This document shows positions 37,001-45,755 of a stretch of 64,000 bases of DNA, one piece after another. Location of the stretch: positions 8,928,001 to 8,992,000 of the forward strand of contig NC_057792.1 of the NCBI RefSeq assembly GCF_014905175.1, given 5' to 3'. A program made the position numbers and the translations under genes. The stretch is from Aphidius gifuensis (taxonomy: Eukaryota > Arthropoda > Insecta > Hymenoptera > Braconidae). Within the stretch, counting starts at the first letter, position 1. Each line of letters starts with the position of its first letter. The notes beneath the pieces are model-generated. The model saw only the letters and a list, made by a program, of their open reading frames with translations, was not told where the DNA came from and did not search any database.

Positions 37001-40000
37001 AAACTACTCATTGAGATCAACAGTTAGAGTTAAATTATCCAATACAACAAGAGCATCCACTTATACCTGTGACTATCCATCACCTCAGCAATCGTTTGAA
37101 CACCCAGTGCTTCAGGTAACATTTTTTAAAATTTTTTTACTTCACTTGAGGCTTCTCTCTCTTTTCAGCTTTGAGCGCTGCATATGGTACTCGATTAGAC
37201 TAAAAAGTCAATGCTTCGTTCAATGTCTATCGTTTTGACACAAATTCTATTGTTCAATTTTCAATGTAATTGTGAATTCAAATGAATAGTTTTGTAGAAA
37301 AAAAACTTATGGAATAGTCCAAGTAGAAAATGGTTCAGTTTTCCCTATTTGACGTCTGATCCTGATCCGAAATGGATCAGGTTGCCTTATTTTAGAAATC
37401 CTGATTTAATCCTTATCCAAATTGATCCAGATTATCTTAAATGAGGTTGCCTGATCCAATCCAGACCAGAATCCTATCAAGATAAACTGGTCAAATGAAT
37501 ATATTTTTTTTCAAGTTTACTTGAATAATATGATTCATTTTTATTAAATCATATTATTATCATTATTATTACTTTCAATAATTATTGATTATAATTGTTT
37601 AAAACAAGAAAAAGGTAAAATTTGTACAATTCAATAATTAGGTATATTTTTTTTTCAATATGCATAGAAACACTTTTATCGATAAAATTGAAAGTTTTAA
37701 TAAACTAATAACCATTTTAGCTGACAGAGCGTATCGATGCGAAAAAATCATACAGTTTTAAATAATTACACTTAAATAATATTCGACTCGTGAATTATAT
37801 TCCAGGTAAAGAAGTTCATTACTTAAAATATAATAATTATTGCCCCGAGTTTAAAGTCTCAGGTCTTTTCATATTACTGATTGACTTACATATTATTGTC
37901 AACTCAGCGCATTCGTTCATTTCTGGCCACACTCTTAAAAAATATCATGTTCTCAGTGTTATACTTTTAATTACTGATTTACAAAGTCCGTTATATTAAT
38001 TATTTATTTAATGTATGTCACTTAATGCAGCTAACATACGAATTCTATTCTTAATGTGTATTTTCGAGTACGGAAATATTTTACCCACTCACTACATATA
38101 TTCTTCGCTGTATATCATAACAATACCTAATCAATAGTTGGAATGGCCGGTACTAAGGCCCGTCAGAATTAATCAGGAAATTATGGGATCGTGCCCTGCT
38201 TGCGTTAATAACTTAGGTCATTTAGTTGAAGAGTTATTTCTCCATTAGTTTGCATTGATATATCGAATAAATAAATTAATTAACAAACGAATAAAAAACA
38301 ATAATTTTTTTTTTATTTTCTAATATTCTTTATTATTCATTTTTGGTTCAGGTTTTCCTGATGCTTTCCTGAGCAGGTGTACTTATTTTAACCTTACGAT
38401 CTGGTCAGATATCCTTACCCGATCTGAATCTAAACCTTAAAATTTAGCATTACACAACGACCAGTTCCTGACCAGGTTGCCTGATCTAGATTGGAATTGA
38501 GATCAGGTTTCCTGATTTCTACTCAGGAGGGTCTTCATAAATACCATAAAATATTTTCGTACTTGAAAGTTTATGTGTTATAAAATGCATGTCTATCATT
38601 GCCATTTAACATTTAACCTTGAATATCAGTCAATGCACGAGTAAATAGAAAATATAAAAAGAAAAAAAGTCTTCACGTGTCACACAGCTATTCTTTGTAC
38701 CGCTCATGTGCCCGTACACATCAACAGTAAAATGTTCACCTATGGCAGCAGTACAACGCGTTGTGATTTACTCTAATGCCATGGTAGTAGTAACGTTCTG
38801 TGCCTGCAACACGGACTTTTTTTCACTCACTTTAGTGCACTCAAAATGTGCAAGTCTCTCGAAATATTTAATGTCTAATCTTTTATTAGTGTTACATGTA
38901 AAAAAAATTATTAATAAAATATGAGTTAATGAATAAATAAAGAAATATCCTAAATTAATTGAAAATAATTTACGGTTTAATAAAAATAACTTATTATTAT
39001 TATATTTTCTTGAATAAAACTAATTTTAATTCGTATTTGTACAGCTTGATGTTGGCCGATGTGTTCCTGAAGAATCAGAAAATTGGAGCATTGAAGAAAG
39101 TGCCTCAGAAGGTGAAGGAATGAAGGCTCCATTAATAAGCATAAGTGCCATTGCTAGTCATTCGACAGGTGATTCAGTTGAATCAAAAAAAAGTGAAAAA
39201 TTTTCAGTTGAATCAGAGACTTTACAAACAGAAAGTAAGATGACAAAGGTCTCAGATAGTGTTGAAGACAAGGAAATTGATGATTCTAGGGAAGAAGCGC
39301 AAGTAGTTCCAGTATGGAAACCTGAGGTTCATAATCAAGAAAAGCCTGTTGACAATGATGTTTCATTCGCAATGGCCTCAGTGCCTCAAGAACAGCGTGA
39401 CAATAATGTAAATGAAGTTTGTCCTTGGGAAGATGAGTAAGTTGGCTTGTAAAATATCTTTCGCCAAATATCATCGGGTGTTCAGTATATACTATATATA
39501 TATTTATTACACTTACAAATATACTGTTTTTGTTTCCAAGTTAAAAAAAATTCAAATGATTAAACGTAAATTTAAGTTTTATTTTAATCACTTCAATAAA
39601 TTCAATTTTATTTTGTCATTTCAATATATTGGGAAGTAAACTATTCACCCTCCTATTTGGTGGTGACTGGTGTAAAGCTTCTAGGAAATAGTAAATTTTA
39701 AACTATTTCTCGAATAGAATAGGTTACACATTGTGAATATAAAAGATATTCAAGTCTTTTTTTTCTATTTGCTTACTGACAATATTCGATAGAGCAAATA
39801 ACCTGAAATAATTTTTCATTGTGTTGACTATATTTTCAACTTTTTTTCATTGTTTTTAGTTTGAGTATTCTATTTTTTATTAATAGCGATTAAATATTTT
39901 TAAAATGCAAATATTAAATGCTCTATTCTTTTTAATGCAAAAATTCAAATCGACTATCCCTCGAACGGCCATGTTTTTGAGATCACGTAGTGGTTACACC

Positions 40001-40920
40001 CTCCTGTTACTTCTTAGTATAAGATTGTTCCAAAATTTAGAATATTTGTTTCCTATAAGCTTCCACCGTCTTAAAAATTGCGTATAGACATAAAAAAATC
40101 CAGAAAAAAGTCGCGTCCTTATGTAGAAATTTTTTTGGAAATCAAGAATTTTTTTTTCAACATAAAAGTTCTCAAAAATTTTATTTCGATCTGTTTCTTC
40201 AAAAAAAGCCAAACCAAAAAGCAAAAACAATAACGTAATTGAGAGTTGAAAGATAACTCGCTTTTGATTTCTTAAATTTTCTTGTGACATTTATTCTAAG
40301 TTTTTAGAGTTCTAATTTAAAAGTAATAAAGAAAACGGTAACGCTATTGGCGCTGTATACGAGGGAATTTACGGGGACATTTATACAAGTTACGAGAAAA
40401 TTTACGGTAAACATATAGCCACAATTGTGTGTGTAGGACTGATTGCATTGTGTGAGAAACCCGTGAATGTTCCCGTATTTCCCGTAATTTTCCCCGGATC
40501 GGTGCCAATAACGATTTCGTAAAAAAAATATACGAGGTCACTCGTGGGCCCAGAAGCCCAGAAGAGACCCAACCGACTGCTGCGTGATGACTCGGAACAT
40601 AATATGTATAATATATATAATGATCGTATGAATTGTAATCATATATGAATGACTGCGTCATATATGGTATATCATTTTATTTTTTTGTGATTTATGTAAT
40701 TTTTTTATAATTCAGATTTTTGAAAATTATTTAGATACATATTTGACATAACTTACATTTACTTTTATTGCAATATCCATTAATTTTACATTTTTCCCTT
40801 CTATAAAATCAATTTACCTCAAAAAATATTGATCAAAAAAACATTTTTTTTTTTTTCAGAGAAAATTGTACGGTTGAAAAACCTTATGTGAAGACCTACG
40901 CAACCTTAGGATATTTGTAA
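21933..40920 (+). CDS. RGS7: R7-family regulator of G-protein signalling (RGS7-like), 12 exons
   Basis: The predicted 809-residue protein should be a GTPase-activating protein for Gi/o alpha subunits that works as an obligate dimer with Gbeta5 near membranes; this role comes from the R7 family. What the sequence shows: a DEP domain (about residues 32-112), an R7H/DHEX linker (113-230) with the R7 signature DSQERAFW, a GGL domain (about 240-300) with the NPW triplet at 279-281, and an RGS box (about 309-427) with SHENIRFW at 333-340. Exon order and sequence match vertebrate RGS7/RGS6 throughout. The tail (about 430-809) is much longer than in vertebrate R7 proteins; it is low-complexity and acidic. 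It carries VCPWDD at 530-535 and VCPWED at 784-789. Exon phases agree at all eleven junctions. The start at 21,933 is the first in-frame ATG after a stop at 21,882. Confidence 0.93.
22632..23934. mobile_element. MITE, CACTGAAAAAACG ends with CG on both sides (copy 2)
   Basis: Same family as 9,007-9,844, in RGS intron 1. CG lies immediately outside both ends. It is interrupted by the hAT-type insertion at 23,355-23,871. The left arm GGTCTATTGTACCGGTAATG is almost identical to copy 1. Confidence 0.85.
23355..23871. mobile_element. hAT-type MITE with 8-bp TSD, nested
   Basis: The ends are CAGTGTTGCCGCAGGAGGTAC and its inverse TCTGCGGCAACACTG. The perfect 8-bp duplication GTCTACTT lies at 23,347-23,354 and 23,872-23,879. 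Copy 1 of the host element reads CAGTCTACTTTACTGCT here and lacks the insertion. Confidence 0.95.
24271..24367 (+). CDS. RGS7: RGS7-like exon 2 (start of DEP)
   Basis: Acceptor TATGTAG before ATGGAGG, donor ATGG-GTATGT, phase 0 in and phase 1 out. Encodes MEGLVRNMQDLENGVPVRSQ and the following segment up to SAFM, residues 25-57, the first DEP helix. Confidence 0.93.
24780..25080. repeat. Tandem direct repeat of ~160 bp
   Basis: GGTGGTCCTTG, then AAAACCCGGAAAA, then CAGTTGCTACCTC and AGCAATCGATAGATAC, occurs twice in the same order (from about 24,787 and about 24,948). Intronic in the RGS gene. Confidence 0.75.
25081..25300. other. Moderately GC-rich intronic patch
   Basis: Richer in GC than the intron around it (GCGCTGGGATTCCCGCGCAG, GTCGGGGCCCTCGG). 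Minus-strand frames of 60-75 codons are open, but I recognise no product and no splice structure. May be a dispersed repeat. Confidence 0.3.
26155..27827. mobile_element. MITE, CACTGAGAGAAAAAGTTGCT ends, tRNA-like core
   Basis: The inverted ends extend about 110 bp (CACTGAGAGAAAAAGTTGCT; CAAAATTTTGCTTGAAAG), with TA outside both (26,153-26,154 and 27,828-27,829). The left arm iterates GTTGCTAAAATTGAGCGAC and AAGTCGTTTAA. A tRNA-like segment and a second inner inverted repeat (CACTATAGGTGCCTTAG) follow. Lies in RGS intron 2. Related to 47,663-50,059. Confidence 0.9.
27200..27292 (-). other. tRNA-like segment followed by poly(A) (minus strand)
   Basis: A box TGGTTCAGGGG on the minus strand (27,271-27,281) matches the consensus. 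B box GGTTCGAGGCT (27,207-27,217) has one or two mismatches. On the minus strand it is followed by about 20 A, seen as the T run ending at about 27,196. Confidence 0.6.
28167..28217 (+). CDS. RGS7: RGS7-like exon 3 (DEP)
   Basis: 51 bp, phase 1 to phase 1, encoding YDLIEWLIDRLQIDET. Acceptor TTATAG and donor ACAG-GTAACG. Continues the DEP domain (compare SDIVQWLIKNL in vertebrates). Confidence 0.95.
28330..28436 (+). CDS. RGS7: RGS7-like exon 4 (DEP end)
   Basis: Acceptor TTGCAG and donor CAA-GTGCAT. Encodes AVHLANQLVQYGYFFPVND and the end of the DEP domain, finishing SSLYRFQ. Confidence 0.95.
28525..28641 (+). CDS. RGS7: RGS7-like exon 5 (DHEX start)
   Basis: 117 bp, phase 0 to phase 0. 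Begins TPYYWPWQHRTPDNVEYA and ends HALEDYET before GTAAGT. Residues 110-148. Confidence 0.95.
29026..29153. mobile_element. Small MITE, CAGCTTATGGAGTCG ends
   Basis: The left GAACGGACAGCTTATGGAG is matched by CTCCATAAGCTGCCTGTTC. 128 bp in RGS intron 5. No clear target duplication. Confidence 0.7.
29540..29712. mobile_element. Small inverted-repeat element
   Basis: GGCTCGATTTCCGAACTTGG and GAGCGAGAAAACTCAC are matched in inverse by GTAAGTTTTCTTACTTGCCG and AAAATCCGAGCC. A related half occurs at 56,440-56,500. RGS intron 5. Confidence 0.5.
29715..29955. mobile_element. Small inverted-repeat element, GACTTTTCTAA arms
   Basis: TGACGCAGGCACTTGCGAC and TTTTCTAA on the left pair with TTAGAAAAGTCACAAAAGTC and TACGTCAATG on the right. 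GGCTTGAGTCGTAGAG is mirrored by CTCTGTGACTCAAGC. RGS intron 5. Confidence 0.55.
30365..31220. mobile_element. hAT-type MITE with iterated GAGACGAGAC, 8-bp TSD
   Basis: The ends TAGAGATGCACACGA and CGTGTGCATCTCTA are flanked by the perfect 8-bp duplication TTCGTGAG (30,357-30,364 and 31,221-31,228). Both arms are made of GAGACGAGAC and CTCGTCTCGGT words; the middle is AT-rich. RGS intron 5. Confidence 0.95.
31221..31873. other. Rest of RGS intron 5
   Basis: Contains GCGGTGTACGCGCC, a repeat of GCGATGTACGCGCC at 30,330-30,350, so the hAT element sits between two related phrases. TTGCCAGTACTACC occurs twice near 31,340 and 31,375, and a short CA run follows. Open frames here are unrecognised. 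Confidence 0.35.
31874..32137 (+). CDS. RGS7: RGS7-like exon 6 (DHEX)
   Basis: 264 bp, residues 149-236, beginning EALNSLRKNLSNKWELI. It contains the R7 hallmark DSQERAFWRVYRPPPG. Acceptor TTTTAG and donor GAG-GTAATT. Confidence 0.95.
32523..32902 (+). CDS. RGS7: RGS7-like exon 7 (GGL and first half of RGS box)
   Basis: 380 bp, residues 237-363. The GGL region includes PPQPSNPWITDD; the RGS box begins at VKRWGLSMEEI and contains SHENIRFWMAV. Acceptor TTTGAG, donor AG-GTAAGT in phase 2. Confidence 0.96.
33225..33332. mobile_element. Small MITE, CCCCCACGAAAAAATA ends, 2-bp TSD
   Basis: CCCCCACGAAAAAATATATATC is matched by the inverse GATATATATTTATTCGTGGGGG. CA lies on both sides (33,223-33,224 and 33,333-33,334). 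RGS intron 7. Confidence 0.8.
33987..34208 (+). CDS. RGS7: RGS7-like exon 8 (second half of RGS box)
   Basis: 222 bp, phase 2 to phase 2, beginning EFLAPGAPCEINIDGK and ending IQPLQKK. PSRFTFDSAAEHVYTLL and CYPRFIRSDHY are RGS-box core segments. Acceptor TTTCAG, donor AAAG-GTGCTA. Confidence 0.96.
34320..34547 (+). CDS. RGS7: RGS7-like exon 9 (tail, Ser/Thr-rich)
   Basis: Residues 437-512. FFVFGGQTKKK leads into a Ser/Thr-rich linker with a basic RRRGSDRSLSGS cluster, a plausible basophilic kinase site (inference). Acceptor TTATTTAG, donor TACAG-GTATGA, phase 2. Confidence 0.88.
34735..35000. repeat. Fragment of the AAGCCTGTGT element
   Basis: Iterated AAGCCTGTGTT, GGCTTTACACAGG and CTGGTGTCAAGC; the end CATTGTGTCAAGTCGGTGCC then TATTGTTTCACTAA matches 10,575-10,610. 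RGS intron 9. Confidence 0.6.
35110..36560 (-). pseudogene. Helitron PIF1-like helicase, broken
   Basis: Minus-strand translation in RGS intron 9 gives, in order, IPIEESLIAQQLK (about 36,400), KAAFVSIDGTTVDIAFKI (about 35,495), YVRVIIIDVISMNGAKLLSK, QITGDFKTAFGALAVIFIGD and LKFYELDQVMRQ (about 35,120). This is the order in Helitron PIF1 helicases: the GKAAxxxGGTTxHxAFK block after the P-loop, the VIIDEISM Walker B, the FGGxxxIFIGDxRQLPPV block, and LxFYELDQVMRQ. Several stops and shifts disrupt it, the P-loop is not visible, Walker B Glu reads Val, and a hAT-type MITE is inserted at 36,092-36,234. It is a dead copy. Confidence 0.8.
36092..36234. mobile_element. hAT-type MITE, TAGAGTGGGTATAAGC ends, 8-bp TSD
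   Basis: 143 bp. The ends TAGAGTGGGTATAAGCAGAG and CTCTGCTTATACCCACTCTA are inverted, with the perfect duplication CTTTGTCA at 36,084-36,091 and 36,235-36,242. It lies within the Helitron relic, so it is younger. Same end sequence as 5,049-5,116. Confidence 0.95.
36677..37115 (+). CDS. RGS7: RGS7-like exon 10 (tail, first VCPW motif)
   Basis: 439 bp, residues 513-659. DAAGAGTLATLRPMDD is followed by VCPWDD (530-535), then an Asn/Ser/Thr-rich linker. Acceptor TGTTAG, donor CTTCAG-GTAACA, ending phase 0. Confidence 0.88.
37322..38523. mobile_element. MITE with AGTAGAAA ends and iterated CTGATCC, 2-bp TSD
   Basis: AGTAGAAAATGG and inverse GATTTCTACT, with CA outside both (37,320-37,321 and 38,524-38,525). 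The arms iterate GATCCTGATCCGAAATGG and inverse. Sister of 20,614-21,556. Lies in RGS intron 10; between the arms the sequence is AT-rich with no gene. Confidence 0.75.
38640..38830. repeat. Decayed right end of the CACTGAAAAAAC family
   Basis: TCTTCACGTGTCACACAGC, CTTTGTACCGCTC, AACAGTAAAATGTTC and TTCTGTGCCTGCAAC follow the same order as 9,630-9,844, ending TTTTTTTCACTCAC. RGS intron 10. Confidence 0.7.
39045..39436 (+). CDS. RGS7: RGS7-like exon 11 (acidic tail, second VCPW motif)
   Basis: Begins LDVGRCVPEESENWSIEE, is rich in Glu, Asp and Ser, and ends VCPWED (784-789). Acceptor TTGTACAG. The donor GA-GTAAGT overlaps an in-frame GAG TAA: if unspliced, translation stops at 39,440. Confidence 0.85.
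40860..40920 (+). CDS. RGS7: RGS7-like exon 12 (terminal, 61 bp)
   Basis: A long T run and CAG precede the exon. One base completes the split Glu codon from exon 11, then EENCTVEKPYVKTYATLGYL runs directly to TAA at 40,918-40,920. The exact phase match, strong donor and strong acceptor support it as the true C-terminus. Too short to be found by ORF length. Confidence 0.7.
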
Positions 40921-41998
40921 GAGTTTCATATAAAACCGAAAAATGTTGTCTAAAAAAAAAATTATCATGTAAGTTAGTTTTATCATTACAGCGAAGTTTT
41001 AAAGTATAATCCATATGAATTGTGATCGATTACGAGTACCAAAGATTACAGTTGAGTACTTGATAACAGAAAATCATATTTTGTTTGTTCACTGACAAAG
41101 CAATAGAATTTAAAAAAAGAAAACATATATCCGTGATTACAAAAGATTTTCGTGCTTTTTTTTTTTTTTTTTTTATCAATCTATAAATATATATTTAACC
41201 TCAAATTGCCATTGTAATATTTACGAATAATCGAGATAACTAGTCACTTTACTTATATTAAATATTATTTAAATTGAAAATTCATATTTAAAAACAAAAA
41301 ATATACGTCTGTTTTCAATATAGATTAAATGTTTTGAAGAAAAAAGAAATTATATTCATCTATTTTTATGTTAAATAAAAATATTTATCAAGTTATTCAA
41401 AAAAATAGAAGTATTCAATGTTCGTCAGTATTTTAGTGTATAGTAAATATATTATAAAATCATGGCTGCTAATCGTTTATACGTTCACCAGTTTAAACCA
41501 TTATTTTTCCTGGATGAACAGTATAATGCGACTTGGAAATTTCTATCAGGATCGTAGATCTGTTTCTTTTTGAATCTTGATTTCATGAATTAATTTCGAA
41601 GAAGCTAAACTAGATTGAGCCTCTAGATTGGCTTCCTCGAGTCTTTCATCGGTGATTCAAAGAAACTAGACACAATTTTTAAGGGAAGCAAAAATTGTCT
41701 CACTACGATCCTGAAACATGTAATATATTAATGTATAATTCTGTAATAATTAATTACATTGTATTGAAAAAAAAAATGAGTTTTCGGTAAGTCTGAAAAA
41801 ATAAGAGGAATGAGTGAATTTAGTTTCTAATACCTTGGTTCAAACTATAATAACATAAAACAATAGCGATACTAATAATTATAAAAATTTTATGGTGTAT
41901 AATATAGCTCGACAGTAGAAACATTCAAAAGTATTTAATGTAATCATGATAATTGATAAACTGATTAATAATGAATCCAATATTATCCAGAAACCGTT
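40921..41998 (+). other. Probable 3' UTR and downstream flank of RGS7-like
   Basis: AT-rich non-coding DNA after the terminal stop. AATAAA at 41,374-41,379 is a candidate polyadenylation signal; others are possible in such AT-rich sequence. A T run at about 41,158-41,173. No gene recognised. Confidence 0.35.
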
Positions 41999-42595
41999 TT
42001 AAGGCGGAATGTAAGTTCCAAGGTAAGATAACTTTTTGGCTTCATAGAAGAGACCCTTATAACAATACTTGGAAAAAAAAATAAGGGCCCTTCTATCAAG
42101 ACACTTAGAAACGCAGGGGAATTAACTTCAACCCAAAAGCGTGTCAATATCCCGAGAGGAAAAATGTTAAGAATATCCTGTTTGACCTCTAATTCTCATC
42201 AGAAGCAGAAACACCTTATTCCCGGAAACCTGACTTATTCCTGATCTAAACCTGTTCTTGATACCTTAACATACCCTAAATAGGATAGCCTGAAATTTTA
42301 GTTGTTGTAAAGACTTTTCAAAAATTCATAGCGACACATAAAAGTTTCAAGAATCAAATGTACGTTATAGCTGATGTGAGTCATAAATGAGAATTGAATG
42401 TGATTCAATTGAAAACGTGCTTATGTTTTCTATGCTTGTGTGTGAAAATCGTCAAGTAATTCACTCGGATCTGGAAAGGTGGAAAATTATGGAATGAATT
42501 GACTCAATAACTAATTATTTCACTTAGCCATTGACATTAGATTTAGCAAAATCGGTGAAGGAAATATTACTTGAACTATTGACGTTCCGCCTTAA
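41999..42595. mobile_element. TTAA-flanked MITE, GGCGGAA ends
   Basis: TTAAGGCGGAATGTAAGTTC at the left and GAACTATTGACGTTCCGCCTTAA at the right; TTAA at both edges. Inside, 42,180-42,300, is a remnant with CCTGATCTAAACCTG words related to the GGATCAGG family. Confidence 0.7.
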
Positions 42596-43492
42596 GTACC
42601 ACGGTGCTTGGAAAGAGAGATCTATACTAATCAATTAACTTAGATGAATAATAGTTATAATAACAAGGCTCATGAAATTCAGTTTTACTCAAATTAATTT
42701 GTCCACATCTAATAAATATAACAATTTTTATATTCTTCTGTCAATCACGGATATTTGATTCAAATTCTTTTTTTTTGTTCACTATTCCATTTTTTATTAG
42801 AGCGTATATTTCAATTAGATCATATTTCGTGCCAATTTATAACATGATCTGATTGTACAGTATATAACAAATTTGTTGAATACCAAGATTTAATATTATA
42901 TAAATATTTAACAGCAGAATGATAATTTTGCATTTTTGTTCTCATTAACACTCATAGTCAAAGAAATAACTAATATTTTTTGGTAAACTCGGAAACGATC
43001 ACAAGAACATCGTGTTAATGATAAATAGCAGTTATAAAATAGACTAAAAAAGATATAATGAAAAACAGATTAAAATAAAAAAAATTAGAAGAAAAAGTTA
43101 CGACAGACCCTTAATCAATTGTGAGCTCAAAATAAATCAGCCTAATTCTAAAATATAAGGTTATCAAAAAATGATTCAGGCTCTAATAATCAAGTTAAAG
43201 AAACATATATAATATATATATATTATATGTATTATATCAAAACACGATAGTGACAGTGAAAAATAAATCTTAATAACTCTCTCAAGTTTCAAAAATAAAA
43301 AATATCATCTGTAAAAAAAAAAAATCAATTATTTGCTTGGTTCAGAATAATTTCAAGACGCAGTAAGTTATCTGTCACTCATCTCTTAAAAGCAGTGACA
43401 ACTCATTACAAGTTGTAGCTTTATCTTATCAATAAGAATTACAAAAAACTTCAATATTTTATGAGTTTATGACAAATGATAGAAAAATTTCT

Positions 43493-43844
43493 TTAAGGGA
43501 GTTCGAACTAAATGTACACTAAAGGAACTTCTGTCATCTAAAAAGTTTATTCTGACAAAAAAAATGGATTAGAATTATTAAAAAATTGTTTTGGATTAAG
43601 TCAAAAACTTCTTAGTTCTAAATATAAAAACTTTCTGTAGTATTATGAAGAATTATAATTACAAAGAAATAAATGTTCTTGTTTCTAAAAGTAAAAACTG
43701 GATCTGTATAATTGGATAACATGACTTTCCAACCAACAAAAAAGAAAGTGGCAAAGTGAAATTTAATAAAGTTTTATTATGTGTGATATAGGTATCCTAA
43801 TAACACCCTTTGACACTTAGTAGTTTATGTTCGAACTCCCTTAA
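43493..43844. mobile_element. TTAA-flanked MITE, GGGAGTTCGAAC ends
   Basis: TTAAGGGAGTTCGAACTAAA and inverse TTTATGTTCGAACTCCCTTAA, TTAA at both edges. The interior (about 43,515-43,670) has AACTTCTGTCATCTAAAAAG, resembling the head of the 16,002 element. Confidence 0.8.
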
Positions 43845-44169
43845 TAGAAAAGTGATTATAGTTATTGATTGAATGTTGGACTGCTTAAAGATAAATTCAT
43901 AAAATCAATTGATCAATAACTTCAATGGTGCAAATTATGATTTACTTGATATCAATTAACTAATAATATATATTGGGCCATCGAATAATAATAGACTGTA
44001 CTATGTAATATTTGAATAATTTCAGTTTTCAATTAGGGAGTACATTTGAGTTCGATTAAAGAGTACCTGAACCTAAATATTAAACAAAAAAACGAATAGT
44101 ATAAAAAATAACTTTGAAATTTAAAAAATAAGAAAATAGATGAATTGTCGATTAAAATTAAAAACAAGC

Positions 44170-44631
44170 CTCTGGTAGAAATCCCATATCCGAACGACGT
44201 CGAATTGAGCTACGGTTTCGAGCTCGGATGTCGATTCGACATCCTTATTCGACATCGCACGTATGTCGAAACGTTACGCTGAACGTGCTCGAATCGACAT
44301 CAAGCTCGGTGATCAAGCTCGAAATGACGTCGATTCGACCTCGATTAAGGTGGCGTGACAATTGCATATGATTCTATATTATTCCTTAAAAAAAAAGACC
44401 CGTTTGAATTAGTATTTTTTCAAATAGAATTTATAGATCTGTTGACCAACATGAACAAAAGTATTTTTTGGAGTTAATTTGTTTTCGTAAATGATGATAA
44501 TAATAATATCGACTGATGCGCCATCTGGACTGACTTCGATTTAACGTAAGGTTTCGACGTCGCTTTGAGCTCAAATATCGACGTCGATCCGTCATGGCCA
44601 TGTCGAAAGTCGACACCGATTTCTACCAGGG
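44170..44631. mobile_element. MITE with CTGGTAGAAATC ends and iterated GACGTCGA
   Basis: CTCTGGTAGAAATCCC and inverse GATTTCTACCAGGG. Both arms are rich in TCGACATC, GACGTCGA and GAGCTCG words in opposite orientations, unlike the TCCGGA interior of 2,692-3,177, whose ends are nearly the same. Confidence 0.75.
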
Positions 44632-45755
44632 AGTAACAGATATGATTTTCAGCCTATTGTTGTGTAACCAATAATATAATAATACTGTTATATTTATTTC
44701 AATGGGTTAGTTGCTTTTTGATTCATCATCAGAACCAGGAAGTTCGTCTGTTGTTTCTTGTAAATGTCATAGCAACGTAGTCTAAAAAAAATAACAATAA
44801 GAATGCTTGTACAACTCAAAAATAGCTTAAAAAAATGGCCTCAGGTTTTGGCTTCAAAAATGGCCTCGTGTTTTAGTTTAAAAAATTTGGAGGCCAAAAA
44901 CATGAGGCCTTTTTTTGAGAACATTTTCAAGTTGTACGAGCATTTCAATTGCCATTTTTTGAACTATATTCCAGCACCTTGCTATGGCATTTATAAGAAG
45001 GTAAAATAACAGATGAACTTCGTGGCTCTGTTCATTATTAATTTATTTGGATTGACTAATTTACAGTAAGAAAGGTAAACGTGAACATATAATGAAATGC
45101 TTTCAATTTAACTATGTGCCAAATTTTTCCACATAAAATTTCTAGAAAAAAACTCATAACATTTTTTACTCATATGCATATATTTATTTAACAGTCAAGA
45201 AGTTTTAAATGAATTCCAATCGTTTGCAAATTTAAAATAAATCAATGAATTTTTATTATATATATATATTTTATCAAGCTAGATATTTTTTAGAAAAAAA
45301 ACTAAATCCGGCAATCAAGTTTGAATACTGTTGAATTACGTTGTATGATTTTTAAAAGTCTCACTTGCGTTCAATTGACAACTCCAAAAATTCATCAGTT
45401 TAAATGATTGCGAATCCATTTATTACGTGGCTCATCTTCTATAGTTAAAAATTTATAATTATCAATAATAATTATGGAAGATGTTTAAAAAAATGGCTTA
45501 TTAAGATTTTTCCGTTGCAGCAAGAAGTTGTAGCTTGAGAAATATTTTTTTTTACAGCATTTCTTTAACTACCCTTTGGTGATTGAAACAAGAATTTAAC
45601 TGTTTATTATAATTATAATAGTGTTCGAGTCAAGATGCAGAGTGGTTCAAGTTTAGAAATTTATTTCTTGTTACATTCGATGTATCACTCAAAACAAAAA
45701 GTTACCTGAATAAAATAATAGAATTTTTTTTTCTTGAAACTATCAGCTATAAATT
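44632..45755. other. Intergenic, no gene recognised
   Basis: AT-rich. A small duplication, AAAAATGGCCTCAGGTTTTG then AAAAATGGCCTCGTGTTTTAG, with an inverted AAAACATGAGGCC at 44,895-44,910. Open frames unconvincing. Confidence 0.3.

Noticed and set aside
39286..39474. Minus-strand 62-codon frame
   Set aside because: Antisense shadow of RGS exon 11.
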